A stretch of DNA of 64,000 nucleotides from NCBI GenBank assembly GCA_900541875.1, contig UQLF01000001.1, positions 62,001 through 126,000 on the forward strand. Direction: 5' to 3'. Source of the DNA: an uncultured Collinsella sp. (GTDB lineage: Bacteria; Actinomycetota; Coriobacteriia; Coriobacteriales; Coriobacteriaceae). This document shows, piece after piece, positions 26,580-36,001 of the stretch (within the stretch, counting starts at the first letter, position 1; each line of letters begins with the position of its first letter). Position numbers and translations under genes: made by a program. The notes below the pieces were generated by a model. It did not search any database and was not told where the DNA came from. It saw nothing but the letters and a program-made list of their open reading frames with translations.

Positions 26580-27767
26580 ATGTTCAACACCATTATCATT
26601 ACGGTCAAGACGCTGCTGCGCCGGCCGAGCACGTGGGTTTGGGGCGCTCTCTTTCCCATCGCGCTTTCCACGATGTTCATGTTTATGTTTGCGAATCTGA
26701 GCTCCGACGGCACGGTCGACCCGGTGCCGGTGGCCGTCGTAGCGGATGAGGCCTGGGACGCCTCGACCTTTAAGGACGTGGCGACGTCGCTTGCCAAGGA
26801 AGGCGACGACCAGCTGCTCGAGATCCACGAGTGCGACGATGCAGCCGATGCGAACCGTGCGCTTAAGGCCGGCGAGGTCGCGGGCATCTACACGGTCGAT
26901 GCCGCGGGCACGCCCAAACTCACGCTGCTTTCGAGCTATGACAGCTCGCGTGCCTCGTCGGTGCTCACAGACCGCAGCATTTTGGAGACGGTGGCAAGCT
27001 CGTATACACAAAATGCCGAGCTCATGTCCCAGATTGCCCAAGACAACCCGGCGGCGCTCGCCGACCCGGAGGCGGTTGCGCGCGCCCTGTCGCTCGAGGG
27101 CGGCACCCGTCGCGTAAGCCTGACACGCACAACGCCCGATGGCACGGTCATCTACTACTACGCGCTCTTTGGCCTGGTCGCGATGATGTCTGCCGAGTTT
27201 GCCGCCTTGAGCGTCGTCGACCTGCAGCCCAATCTGTCGGGCCTTGGCGCGCGTCGCTGCGTGGGCGGTCTTTCCAAGACGGCGTCGCTGGCCGGTATCT
27301 TGGTGGGCTCGTGGCTGGTCTCCTTTGCTTCGATGGCAATTGCGATCGGCTACGTGCGCCTGGTCGTGGGCGTCGACTTTGGCGGACGCAAGGGGCTGTG
27401 TCTGGTGGGCGGCGCCGCCTCCGCGCTTGCCGCCACGGGCCTGGGGCTCTTTGTGGGCACGCTTCCCGTTAAGGGCGGCAAGGCGTCCAAGTCCGGCATC
27501 CTCACGGGCTTTGCCACCACGTGCGCCCTGTTCGCCGGCCTCTACGGCGAGCCGGCGATGGCGCTTGCCGACGACGTCGCCCGCGCCTGCCCGGCCGAGT
27601 GCTGGTTCAACCCCGTCAAGCTTATCTGCGACATGTTCAACCGCCTGTATTTCTTTGAGGACCTGGGGCCTTTTGCCGTTCGCGCCGGCGCGCTGGTCCT
27701 TATGGCGCTGCTGTTTGTTGCCGCCGCCACGCTGATCTTTGGAAGGAGCCGCTATGAGCACCTTTAA
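26580..27767 (+). CDS. ABC-2 type transporter permease
   Basis: A 395-residue permease with one N-terminal membrane helix (about 21-40), a large extracellular domain and five or six helices from residue 185 to the end, the usual ABC2_membrane_3 layout. The exported substrate is unknown; the context suggests a lipid-like or antibiotic molecule. The next gene starts within its last codons, so translation is probably coupled. Confidence 0.85.
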   Translation: MFNTIIITVKTLLRRPSTWVWGALFPIALSTMFMFMFANLSSDGTVDPVPVAVVADEAWDASTFKDVATSLAKEGDDQLLEIHECDDAADANRALKAGEVAGIYTVDAAGTPKLTLLSSYDSSRASSVLTDRSILETVASSYTQNAELMSQIAQDNPAALADPEAVARALSLEGGTRRVSLTRTTPDGTVIYYYALFGLVAMMSAEFAALSVVDLQPNLSGLGARRCVGGLSKTASLAGILVGSWLVSFASMAIAIGYVRLVVGVDFGGRKGLCLVGGAASALAATGLGLFVGTLPVKGGKASKSGILTGFATTCALFAGLYGEPAMALADDVARACPAECWFNPVKLICDMFNRLYFFEDLGPFAVRAGALVLMALLFVAAATLIFGRSRYEHL

Positions 27768-28959
27768 GACCGCGCTTCGCATGGCGCTCGCACACCCGCT
27801 CTATCTGCTTATCTACACGGTGTTTATTTCGCTCATGGGCGTATTCATCGCGGCATCGGTAAGCTGGAGCTCGTCGCAGCTTACCGATTACGAGCCCTAC
27901 GACGCCAACGTGATCGTGGTCGACCGCGACGACAGCGACCTTTCGCGTGCGCTTACCAAGCATCTGGGTTCGCGTTTTGAGCTGGTCACGGGCGTCGGCG
28001 ACGATACGTACGACCTTGCGGACGCGCTCTCCAAGAGCAACAGCGCCAAGGGTAGCGCCGACTGCGTGTTCTTTATCCCGGAGGGGTTTGAGGACGACCT
28101 CGTTGCAGCCGCCCGAGCGGGGGAGTCCCTGCCCAAGCTCGATGTGACCTACGGTGCCGGCACCATGGCGGCGGCGCTTTCGTCTGCTGAGGCCTCGCGC
28201 TGGATTTCGCTCGCGGGCGCTGCGGCGGCGCTTGAGCCCGCTGCTTCTAACGGCGACGTTGCCAAGGCCGCCGAGCATGCCGCCGCCAAGCGCGCCGAGG
28301 TCCAGATTGAGCAGGTCAAGGTTGGCTCGACTGCCGCCGCCATGCTCAAGTCGTATTTCAACTTTGGCGCGTACGCGATTATCTCGTCGGTCATCGTATC
28401 GGTGGGGCTGGTGTTCTCGGGCATGAACGAGCCCGAGCGCGTGCGTCGTATGGATGCCGGCCCAATCTCCGAGCGCCGGCGTTCGCTCGCCGTGTTTGCG
28501 GCCGCCACTGTGATCACCGTCTGCATCTGGTTTGTGTCGAGCATGATGGGTGTCGTGGGCTTTGCCGGTGCGGTCGCCGAGGTCGGCGTGGGCCGTGTGT
28601 GCCTGGCGCTGGCAGCGACGTTTGCCCTGGCGTGCACGCCGCTGGCCGTTGGCTTTGCGCTGTCGAGCCTGGGTGCGCGCGAGGAGCTGCTCAACGGTGT
28701 GGGCAACCTGCTTGGCATGCTCATGACGTTTTTGGGCGGCGCCTGGATGCCGCTGTCGCTGATGGGCCCGGCCGTGCAGACCGCGGCGCACTTTGTGCCG
28801 ACATATTGGGTGAACGATGCGATCGGCAAGGCGCTTGCCTCGGACCTGACGTCTGCCGTGTTGGGCGACATCGTCTGCGACCTGGGCGTCACCGTGCTCT
28901 TCGCCGCCGCCATTGCCGCCGTAGGCCTGGCCCTCGCACGCGCCAAATCTCGCGCCTAA
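27754..28959 (+). CDS. ABC-2 type transporter permease
   Basis: A 401-residue second permease of the same architecture: N-terminal helix (about 20-40), extracellular domain of 170 residues, then six membrane helices. The ATG at 27754 follows GGAAGGAGCCGCT and overlaps the upstream gene by 14 bases. It should form a heterodimer with the preceding permease. A T-free gap of about 130 bases to the next gene contains one copy of a short palindromic repeat. Confidence 0.85.
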   Translation: MSTFKTALRMALAHPLYLLIYTVFISLMGVFIAASVSWSSSQLTDYEPYDANVIVVDRDDSDLSRALTKHLGSRFELVTGVGDDTYDLADALSKSNSAKGSADCVFFIPEGFEDDLVAAARAGESLPKLDVTYGAGTMAAALSSAEASRWISLAGAAAALEPAASNGDVAKAAEHAAAKRAEVQIEQVKVGSTAAAMLKSYFNFGAYAIISSVIVSVGLVFSGMNEPERVRRMDAGPISERRRSLAVFAAATVITVCIWFVSSMMGVVGFAGAVAEVGVGRVCLALAATFALACTPLAVGFALSSLGAREELLNGVGNLLGMLMTFLGGAWMPLSLMGPAVQTAAHFVPTYWVNDAIGKALASDLTSAVLGDIVCDLGVTVLFAAAIAAVGLALARAKSRA

Positions 28960-28965
28960 CCACCT

Positions 28966-28993
28966 GGTCATTCAAGAACGCCCCCAACGACTA
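28966..28993. repeat. degenerate copy of the GTCATT-type palindromic repeat
   Basis: TTCAAGAACGCCCCCAACGAC resembles the loop and right arm of the elements at 32475, 41002 and 59401 but the arms no longer match. Confidence 0.4.
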
Positions 28994-29088
28994 GTCTTGA
29001 AACAAATCCTCACTCTCGCCCAAAAATAGTTCGCCAAGGTTTACTATTACGTTCATAAAGTAGTATGAGGCTAACAATGGGGGATACC

Positions 29089-29802
<714 letters not shown>

Positions 29803-29810
29803 GCGTCGCC

Positions 29811-32477
29811 ATGACACCTCTCGCAAAACGTCTCCCGCGCGAGCTGCGCCGCAATATCGGCAAGTACCTGGGCATATTTTTACTCATGTGCGGAAGCATC
29901 GCCCTTACCTCGGGCTTTTTGCTCGCAGCGCATTCCATCGGTTGCCTTATCGACGACATGCGTGATGCGTACACGATAGAGGACGGCCGCGTGACCACTT
30001 CCTTCGAGGCCACCGACGATCAACTCAAGGCTGCCGAGGATGCAGCCGGCGACGTCGGCGGCGTTACGCTCTACAAGAATTTCTCCATCGACGCCATCAT
30101 CAAAAAGACCGCCGGCGACGACGGCACCAAGCGCACGCTGCGCACCTATGCGCACCGCACCAAGATCGATATCGCGTCCTACTGTGAGGGCAAGGAACCC
30201 AAGGCGGACGATGAGGTAGCCATCGACCGTGTCTTCGCCACCAACAACGACCTCGCCGTGGGCGATAAGGTTGAGCTTGAGGGCCGCACCTACATCATCT
30301 GCGGCATCATGACCCAGCCCGATAGCCAGGCGCTGTTCCTCAACAATTCGGACTTTACGGTGAACACCATCACGTACGGCGTGGCCGAGGTTACCGATGG
30401 CGGCTTTGCCGCGCTCGAGGACGCCGGCGGCGCACCCGCCTACACCTACTCCTTCACCTTTACCGATCGCGACCTTTCCACCGCAGACCGCATCGACGCC
30501 GAGCAAGATATGGTCGAGGCGCTGACCGATGCCGATGCACGCGTGGACGATCTGATCGACGCCGATTCCAATCAGGGCATTGGCTATGCGCGCGACGACG
30601 TAGACGGCGACTCCATGATGTGGATGACGCTGCTCGACATCATCATCGTGATCATGGCGTTCGTCTTTGTGGTCCTTACCGACGCCACCATCGAGGAGGA
30701 GAGCGCCATCATCGGCACGCTGCTCGCCAGCGGTTATCGCCGTCGCGAGATCGTCCTGCACTACCTGGCGCTTCCCGCCATCGTGGGCGTGGTCGCGGCG
30801 CTTTTGGGCACTGCGCTCGGCGTTGTGTTCTTTACCGAGCCCATGCGCAGCCTCTATTACGGTTCGTACAGCCTGCCGCCCTTCCAGGTGTACTGGAGCT
30901 GGGAGATCTTTGTGAAGTGCGCCGTGGTTCCCGCCGCCGCGCTCATCCTCATCACGCTGGTGGGTCTGCTTCGCAAGATGGGCAAGACGCCGTTGCAGTT
31001 CCTTCGTCATGAGGCGAGCGGCAAATCGGGCACCAAGCGCGGCTTGCAGCTGCCGGAGCGCATGGGTTTTGTTTCCCGCTTCCGCCTGCGTATCTTCCTG
31101 CGCAACCTGGGCAACTTCGCCACGCTCTTCGTGGGCATCGCGTTTGCGTCGCTGCTGCTGCTCTTTGGCCTGGCGATTCTGCCCACGATGACGCACTATG
31201 CGGACAACCTCGAGACAGGTCTGGTCGCCGAGCACCAGTACACGCTCAAGGCGCCGCTGGAGCTCGAGGGTACTGCCGAGGAGCGCGAGCAGTGGTCGGC
31301 ACTCGAGCGCTTGCAGTCGGTTGACGGCGCGCTGCTTTCCGCCGCTCAGGATGCCGATGACGAGCTTGACGACGCGGCCGATGCGGCGCAGGCGGCAGCC
31401 GATGCCGCGACCGCATCTCCGTCTGCCGAGAGCCTGACTGCGGCGCAGGATGCGCTTGCAAACGTCCAGGACAAGAAGGATGCGCTTTATGCGCGCCTCG
31501 ATGACCTTGCCGATGCCCTCGGCTGCGACCGCGACGAGGCTATCGACCTGATCGACAAGGCCTCTAAGATCGACACTGACAACGACGACATTCACCCGGT
31601 TAACACGACCGATAACGGTGCAGACAAGATTGCGCAGACCGAGAAATATGCCGTCTACCAGCTGCAATACGATCGCGGCGACGGAAATGGCGAGGAGACG
31701 ATTTCCGTTTACGGCATTTCATCCGATTCGCGCTATTGGAAAGACCTCAACGTTGGCGATGGGCGCGTCGTCTTTGGCGGCGGCCTGCTCGACAAGTTTG
31801 GCTGGAGCGAGGGCCAGAAGGTCACGCTCATCGACAAGTACGAGGGGGAGCATTATTCCCTTGAGTACGCGGGCAAGGACTGTGCCTGGGGCTCCAAGTC
31901 GGACATGAATATCTATATGAGTATCGACGACTTTAACGAGCTGTTCGGCAACGACGCCGCCTATTTTAACGGCTATGTGAGCGACGAGAAGCTCGACCTC
32001 GACGCGCGCTACTTTGCCGGCGACACCACGCCCGACGACATGCGTGCCGTGGGCGACCAGTTCATCGGCATGATGAGCAAAATGATCGGCATGATGGTTG
32101 GGCTTGCGGTGTTTATCTTCTTGCTGTTTATGTATCTGCTGACCAAGGCCGTGATCGACCACAGCGCCCGCTCGATCAGCTACATGAAAGTCTTTGGCTA
32201 TCGCGATAGCGAGATTTCGCATCTGTACATCCGCTCGATCACGTTGTGCGTGGTGGCGTCACTCGTGCTGAGCCTGCCGGTCATTATTGGCTCGCTCACG
32301 GCCATCTTCCGCTCGATGCTGCTCGCCTACAACGGCAATATCGAGATCTACGTGCCCGCTTGGTCCATGGCGGCGTGCGTGGGCATTGGCTTTGTGACCT
32401 ACCTGGTCGTGGCGCTGCTGCACACGCGCTCCATCAAGCGCGTCAGTCTGGCCGAAGCCCTCAAAGTCCAAGAGTAG
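29811..32477 (+). CDS. FtsX-like ABC permease (MacB/LolC type), 888 residues
   Basis: A large permease with two FtsX blocks. One N-terminal helix (about 20-42) precedes a 250-residue external domain, then three helices (about 275-390), a second helix and external domain (about 420-760), and three C-terminal helices. Within the second external domain, residues about 510-575 are rich in Ala, Asp and Glu, probably a coiled coil. It would use mechanical coupling instead of translocating a solute. The ATG at 29811 has only a weak ribosome site. The exported or sensed molecule is unknown. Confidence 0.85.
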   Translation: MTPLAKRLPRELRRNIGKYLGIFLLMCGSIALTSGFLLAAHSIGCLIDDMRDAYTIEDGRVTTSFEATDDQLKAAEDAAGDVGGVTLYKNFSIDAIIKKTAGDDGTKRTLRTYAHRTKIDIASYCEGKEPKADDEVAIDRVFATNNDLAVGDKVELEGRTYIICGIMTQPDSQALFLNNSDFTVNTITYGVAEVTDGGFAALEDAGGAPAYTYSFTFTDRDLSTADRIDAEQDMVEALTDADARVDDLIDADSNQGIGYARDDVDGDSMMWMTLLDIIIVIMAFVFVVLTDATIEEESAIIGTLLASGYRRREIVLHYLALPAIVGVVAALLGTALGVVFFTEPMRSLYYGSYSLPPFQVYWSWEIFVKCAVVPAAALILITLVGLLRKMGKTPLQFLRHEASGKSGTKRGLQLPERMGFVSRFRLRIFLRNLGNFATLFVGIAFASLLLLFGLAILPTMTHYADNLETGLVAEHQYTLKAPLELEGTAEEREQWSALERLQSVDGALLSAAQDADDELDDAADAAQAAADAATASPSAESLTAAQDALANVQDKKDALYARLDDLADALGCDRDEAIDLIDKASKIDTDNDDIHPVNTTDNGADKIAQTEKYAVYQLQYDRGDGNGEETISVYGISSDSRYWKDLNVGDGRVVFGGGLLDKFGWSEGQKVTLIDKYEGEHYSLEYAGKDCAWGSKSDMNIYMSIDDFNELFGNDAAYFNGYVSDEKLDLDARYFAGDTTPDDMRAVGDQFIGMMSKMIGMMVGLAVFIFLLFMYLLTKAVIDHSARSISYMKVFGYRDSEISHLYIRSITLCVVASLVLSLPVIIGSLTAIFRSMLLAYNGNIEIYVPAWSMAACVGIGFVTYLVVALLHTRSIKRVSLAEALKVQE

Positions 32478-32629
32478 TCATCGGGGACGTTCTTAAATGA
32501 CTAGTCGCTGGGGACGCTCTTTCGCCACCCAGCAGGAAAGGAACGTCCCTAGCTGCCAGGTGGCGAGGCACTCATTTAAGTCCGTCCCCAATGAGTGGCT
32601 TCAGTCATTTAAGTCTGTCCCCAATGACT
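32475..32629. repeat. cluster of three palindromic elements with GGGGACG-type loops
   Basis: Elements: 32475-32503 (TAGTCAT/ATGACTA), 32569-32597 (CACTCATT/AATGAGTG) and 32603-32629 (AGTCATT/AATGACT). The loops share TTTAAGTCnGTCCCC or its complement. Another stem, CGCCACC/GGTGGCG, lies between (32524-32565). From 32630 to 32713 a TTGACT/TACCAT promoter-like pair precedes the next gene. Confidence 0.75.
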
Positions 32630-32713
32630 AGGTGTCATACTTGACTTTAACTCTGCTTTAACTGGTACCATCCTCTATGTCTGTAACGCCATATAGACCG
32701 AGGGGATATATCT

Positions 32714-33919
32714 ATGACTGCAACTGCACCCGCAGCACCCGCTAAGGTGTACTTCACCAACTTGCGCACGCATGCTCGCGAGAGCCAGCTCGACAAGCTC
32801 AAACGCCTTATTCGCCGCGCCGGAATTGAGCAGATCGACTTTGAGAACAAGTTCGTCGCCATCAAGATTCACTTTGGTGAGCTGGGCAACCTGAGCTTTT
32901 TGCGCCCCAACTACGCCCGCGCCGTCGCGGACGTGGTGAAGGAGATGGGTGGCAAGCCCTTCCTCACTGACTGCAATACGCTCTATGTCGGTAGCCGCAA
33001 AAACGCGCTCGAGCACATCGACACCGCCTACCAGAACGGCTTTACCCCGTATGCCACGGGTTGCCAGATCATCATCGCCGACGGCCTCAAGGGCACCGAC
33101 GAGGCGCTCGTCCCGGTCGAGGGCGGCGAGTACGTGCACGAGGCCAAGATCGGTCAGGCGCTCATGGATGCCGATATCGTGATCAGCCTCACCCACTTTA
33201 AGGGTCATGAGCAGGCCGGTTTTGGCGGCGCCATGAAGAACCTGGGCATGGGGGGTGGCAGCCGTGCCGGCAAGATGGAGCAGCATGCCGCCGGCAAGCC
33301 GAACGTCGCGACCGAGCACTGCGTTGGCTGCCGTGCCTGCGAAAAGATCTGCGCGCACAACGCCATCTCGTTTGACGATACCCGCGAGCGCGAGCTTGCC
33401 AACGGCAACACCCGCACGGTGCACGTGGCCGCTATCGACCACGATCGCTGCGTGGGCTGCGGCCGCTGCATCGGCGTGTGCAACCAGGACGCCATCAAGC
33501 CCGGCTATGAAGCCGCGGCTGACGTGCTCAACTGTAAGATTGCCGAGTACACCAAGGCCGTCGTCGACGGCCGCCCAAGCTTCCATATCTCGCTTGCCAT
33601 GGACATCAGTCCCAACTGCGACTGCCATCCCGAAAACGATACGCCTATCGTCAACGACATCGGCATGTTCGCGAGCTTCGACCCGGTCGCCATCGACCAG
33701 GCCTGCGCCGATGCCGTCATAGCATCCGAGCCGCTGCCCAACACCGAGCTCACCGATAGCGCGGCCAAGATGGAGCACAACCACGAGCATCTGGAGGGCG
33801 AGCAGGCCAAGGATCCCTTCTGCATCACGCATCCCGACACCGACTGGCGCGTGTGCATCGCGCATGCCGAGAAGATCGGCCTGGGCACGAGCAAGTACGA
33901 GCTCATCGAGGTCAAGTAG
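32714..33919 (+). CDS. DUF362 domain protein with 2x[4Fe-4S] ferredoxin module
   Basis: A 401-residue iron-sulfur protein. The N-terminal DUF362 region is present (VAIKIHFGELGN, VGSRKNAL, HFKGHEQAGFGGAMKN), and two ferredoxin motifs lie near residues 202 and 238 (CVGCRACEKIC and CVGCGRCIGVC). The family is widespread in anaerobes and its function is unknown, although electron transfer or metal handling has been suggested. ATG is preceded by GAGGGGATATATCT. It has its own terminator. Confidence 0.9.
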   Translation: MTATAPAAPAKVYFTNLRTHARESQLDKLKRLIRRAGIEQIDFENKFVAIKIHFGELGNLSFLRPNYARAVADVVKEMGGKPFLTDCNTLYVGSRKNALEHIDTAYQNGFTPYATGCQIIIADGLKGTDEALVPVEGGEYVHEAKIGQALMDADIVISLTHFKGHEQAGFGGAMKNLGMGGGSRAGKMEQHAAGKPNVATEHCVGCRACEKICAHNAISFDDTRERELANGNTRTVHVAAIDHDRCVGCGRCIGVCNQDAIKPGYEAAADVLNCKIAEYTKAVVDGRPSFHISLAMDISPNCDCHPENDTPIVNDIGMFASFDPVAIDQACADAVIASEPLPNTELTDSAAKMEHNHEHLEGEQAKDPFCITHPDTDWRVCIAHAEKIGLGTSKYELIEVK

Positions 33920-33966
33920 CGTCTAGCTATTGGACAAATCAAGCGTTTTTGTAGCGCAGCGTTAGC

Positions 33967-34006
33967 AAAAGCCGCCCGTGAGCACAGTGCCCGCGGGCGG
34001 CTTTTT
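33967..34006 (+). terminator. rho-independent terminator
   Basis: AAAAGCCGCCCG (33967-33978) pairs with CGGGCGGCTTTT, ending in a T-run. Confidence 0.85.
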
Positions 34007-34051
34007 GGAAGTGCTAAGGGGTCAGATAGACCAGTAAACCGTACTATTTGC

Positions 34052-35017
34052 CTAAAAATACTCGTCGAGGAAGTCGTCGACCGTATTCCAGTAGAGTTTG
34101 GGGTCAACTTGCGCACTCTTGGCGTGGGTGGCGCCATGGATAGTGAGCTTTTGCTTGACCTTGCTGGCGCACGCGTCGTAGTTTTGGTCGAGCATGCTGT
34201 ACGGCACAAAAGTGTCCTGGTCGCCGTGGATAAACAGCATGGGAACTGTCGCGTGTTTGAGTTGCTCCACACTGCTTGCCTTATGAAAGTCGTAGCCTGC
34301 GCGCACGTTGCACACTAAGTTTGCTACATCGAGCAAGGGAAAGCTGGGCAGGCCGAACACGTCCTTGAGCTGCAGAGAAAACTCGTCCCAAACACTCGTA
34401 TAACCGCAGTCCTCGATAATGCATTTCACGTTTGCGGGCAGAGGTTCCCCCGCGACGTTCATGGCGGTTGCCGCACCCATCGACTCGCCAAAGACCAGGA
34501 TGCGCGCCTCGGGGTCAGCCTGAACGATTCGCTCGATCCATGCGACGATGTCGAGGCGCTCGGGCCAGCCCATGCCGATATAGTCACCGCCGGAGCGCTC
34601 GTGGGCGCGGGCGGCGGGTGCGAGTACGTTCATGCCGCGGTCGTGGAATCGCTTGACGTATCGGGCCATACCGATGGGCTCGTTGGTATATCCATGCAGG
34701 CAGACGGCGTAGTCGTGCGTGCTCTCCGACGCAGCAAAATACCAGGCGGCAAGCTCGGTCCCGTCATCTGCGGTGAGGCTGCTGCTCTCGCGATTCTCTT
34801 TAAACCACGCCCGCGCCTTGGTTTCCTCGGCATCCATCTGCTCGCCCTTTTCGGCGTCCTTGCCGTCCTGCATCATCTTCATGGTGTAGGGCGCTTGGGG
34901 ATTCAGGGCAAAGTCGAACAAGAAGTTGCCGGCAAACCCCAGCAGCGCGACAACGAGCACCAGCGCAACGACGCCGGCTATCTTGAGCTTTCGATGGGAA
35001 CGTGCGTTTTGAGACAT
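34052..35017 (-). CDS. membrane-anchored alpha/beta hydrolase
   Basis: A 321-residue serine hydrolase. A single N-terminal helix (about residues 12-33) anchors or exports it. The hydrolase fold carries the nucleophile elbow GESMG (about 160) with the HGYTN oxyanion loop, and Asp and His (FIHGDQDTFVP and HGATHAKS) that could complete the triad. It resembles the BEM46/YqkD-like family. ATG at 35017 follows AGGAAAGC. The substrate is unknown, perhaps lipid or ester. The promoter region holds two copies of a 14-bp palindrome. Confidence 0.85.
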   Translation of the reverse strand: MSQNARSHRKLKIAGVVALVLVVALLGFAGNFLFDFALNPQAPYTMKMMQDGKDAEKGEQMDAEETKARAWFKENRESSSLTADDGTELAAWYFAASESTHDYAVCLHGYTNEPIGMARYVKRFHDRGMNVLAPAARAHERSGGDYIGMGWPERLDIVAWIERIVQADPEARILVFGESMGAATAMNVAGEPLPANVKCIIEDCGYTSVWDEFSLQLKDVFGLPSFPLLDVANLVCNVRAGYDFHKASSVEQLKHATVPMLFIHGDQDTFVPYSMLDQNYDACASKVKQKLTIHGATHAKSAQVDPKLYWNTVDDFLDEYF

Positions 35018-35037
35018 AAGAAGCTTTCCTATAAGAT

Positions 35038-35051
35038 GTTAATACATCAAC
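35038..35051. promoter_or_regulatory. operator-like palindrome, copy 1
   Basis: GTTAATACATCAAC, close to GTTGATGCGTCAAC at 35083-35096. It lies over the likely promoter of the hydrolase gene. Confidence 0.45.
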
Positions 35052-35082
35052 ATTTAATGCAAGCGCATTATGGACGTTCGCC

Positions 35083-35096
35083 GTTGATGCGTCAAC
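35083..35096. promoter_or_regulatory. operator-like palindrome, copy 2
   Basis: A GTTGA/TCAAC inverted repeat 45 bases from copy 1. Together they suggest a dimeric repressor site in the divergent region shared with the TrhA-type gene. The regulator is not identified. Confidence 0.45.
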
Positions 35097-35203
35097 AGGC
35101 AAAGAATGGGTAAACAAAGGGTCACGTATGGTGCAAATTTCGCACGTACCTAGACGCTTTGATATAGTGTTGAGAACTCTTTACGTTGGAGGATGTAACC
35201 GGC

Positions 35204-35887
35204 ATGTCCGATTCGAGCGACAGTTCTAAGCCGCGACCCAAGACCGCGGCCGTTCCACACTACACGGTGGGCGAGGAGATCATGAACTCCGTCACCCATG
35301 GTGTCGGCTGCCTGCTGGGTATCGCGGGCCTGGTGCTCTTAATCGTATTCGCCGCCCTGCGCGGCGGAGGCCCGGCCCACATGGCCGCGGCGATTGTCTA
35401 TGGTGTCAGCATTATCCTCGAATACCTAGCCTCCACGCTCTACCACGCGATTCAGCCCGCGGGCGCCAAGCACGTGTTCCGCATCATCGACCACAGCTGC
35501 ATCTACCTGCTCATAGCCGGCAGCTATACGCCGTTTTGCCTCATCACGCTCGCAAACGACGGCGGCGCTGTGCTGTTCTTTGCCGTATGGGCCATCGCCA
35601 TTATCGGCATCGCCCTCGAGTGCTTTATGCGCGAGCGTCAACCGCACTGGGTAAGCGGCCTGGTTTACCTGCTGATGGGCTGGCTCGTTGTCTTTAAGCT
35701 GCCCGAACTTGTGGCGCTGCTCAACCCCGTGGCACTTGCCCTGCTCGCCGTCGGCGGCGTGTGCTACACCGCGGGCGTGCCGTTCTATATCGCCAAAAAC
35801 GTGCGCTACCTTCACAGTGTGTTTCACTTGTGGGTGCTCGCCGGCAGTATCTTCCAGTTCATGGCGGTGATCCTCTTCGTAATCTAG
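35204..35887 (+). CDS. trhA: hemolysin III/TrhA family membrane protein
   Basis: A 227-residue protein with seven membrane helices. Conserved features are SVTHGVG, STLYHAI, the family core IIDHSCIYLLIAGSYTPF and a C-terminal LHSVFHLW. These histidines bind metal in the related PAQR receptors. In Bacillus, TrhA (YplQ) is linked to membrane fluidity. The ATG at 35204 follows TTGGAGG at 11 bases; the in-frame TTG at 35186 would be within the ribosome site. Confidence 0.9.
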   Translation: MSDSSDSSKPRPKTAAVPHYTVGEEIMNSVTHGVGCLLGIAGLVLLIVFAALRGGGPAHMAAAIVYGVSIILEYLASTLYHAIQPAGAKHVFRIIDHSCIYLLIAGSYTPFCLITLANDGGAVLFFAVWAIAIIGIALECFMRERQPHWVSGLVYLLMGWLVVFKLPELVALLNPVALALLAVGGVCYTAGVPFYIAKNVRYLHSVFHLWVLAGSIFQFMAVILFVI

Positions 35888-35898
35888 CGATCGCGCCT

Positions 35899-35934
35899 GC
35901 ACCCGGCGGGCCCGTCCGGGCGCCCGCCGGGTGC
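35899..35934. terminator. perfect 13-bp hairpin
   Basis: Arms 35899-35911 and 35922-35934, no T-tract, between the TrhA-type and CNNM-type genes. Confidence 0.5.
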
Positions 35935-36001
35935 AACTGCCCTATCCGCCATCAACGTTTTGACCTGACGTCCCGAATCTTGGAGGTTCGAGAAACTCCC
36001 G

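Noticed and set aside
25560..27782. A 740-codon open stretch opposite the ABC exporter genes
   Set aside because: Opposite strand encodes ATPase motifs and membrane helices.
29880..31667. A 595-codon open stretch opposite the FtsX-type gene
   Set aside because: The plus strand carries FtsX helices and domains; this is only a shadow.
32475..32629. A CRISPR array (short repeats with spacers)
   Set aside because: The units are palindromes with different stems, only three copies, unequal spacing and no cas genes.
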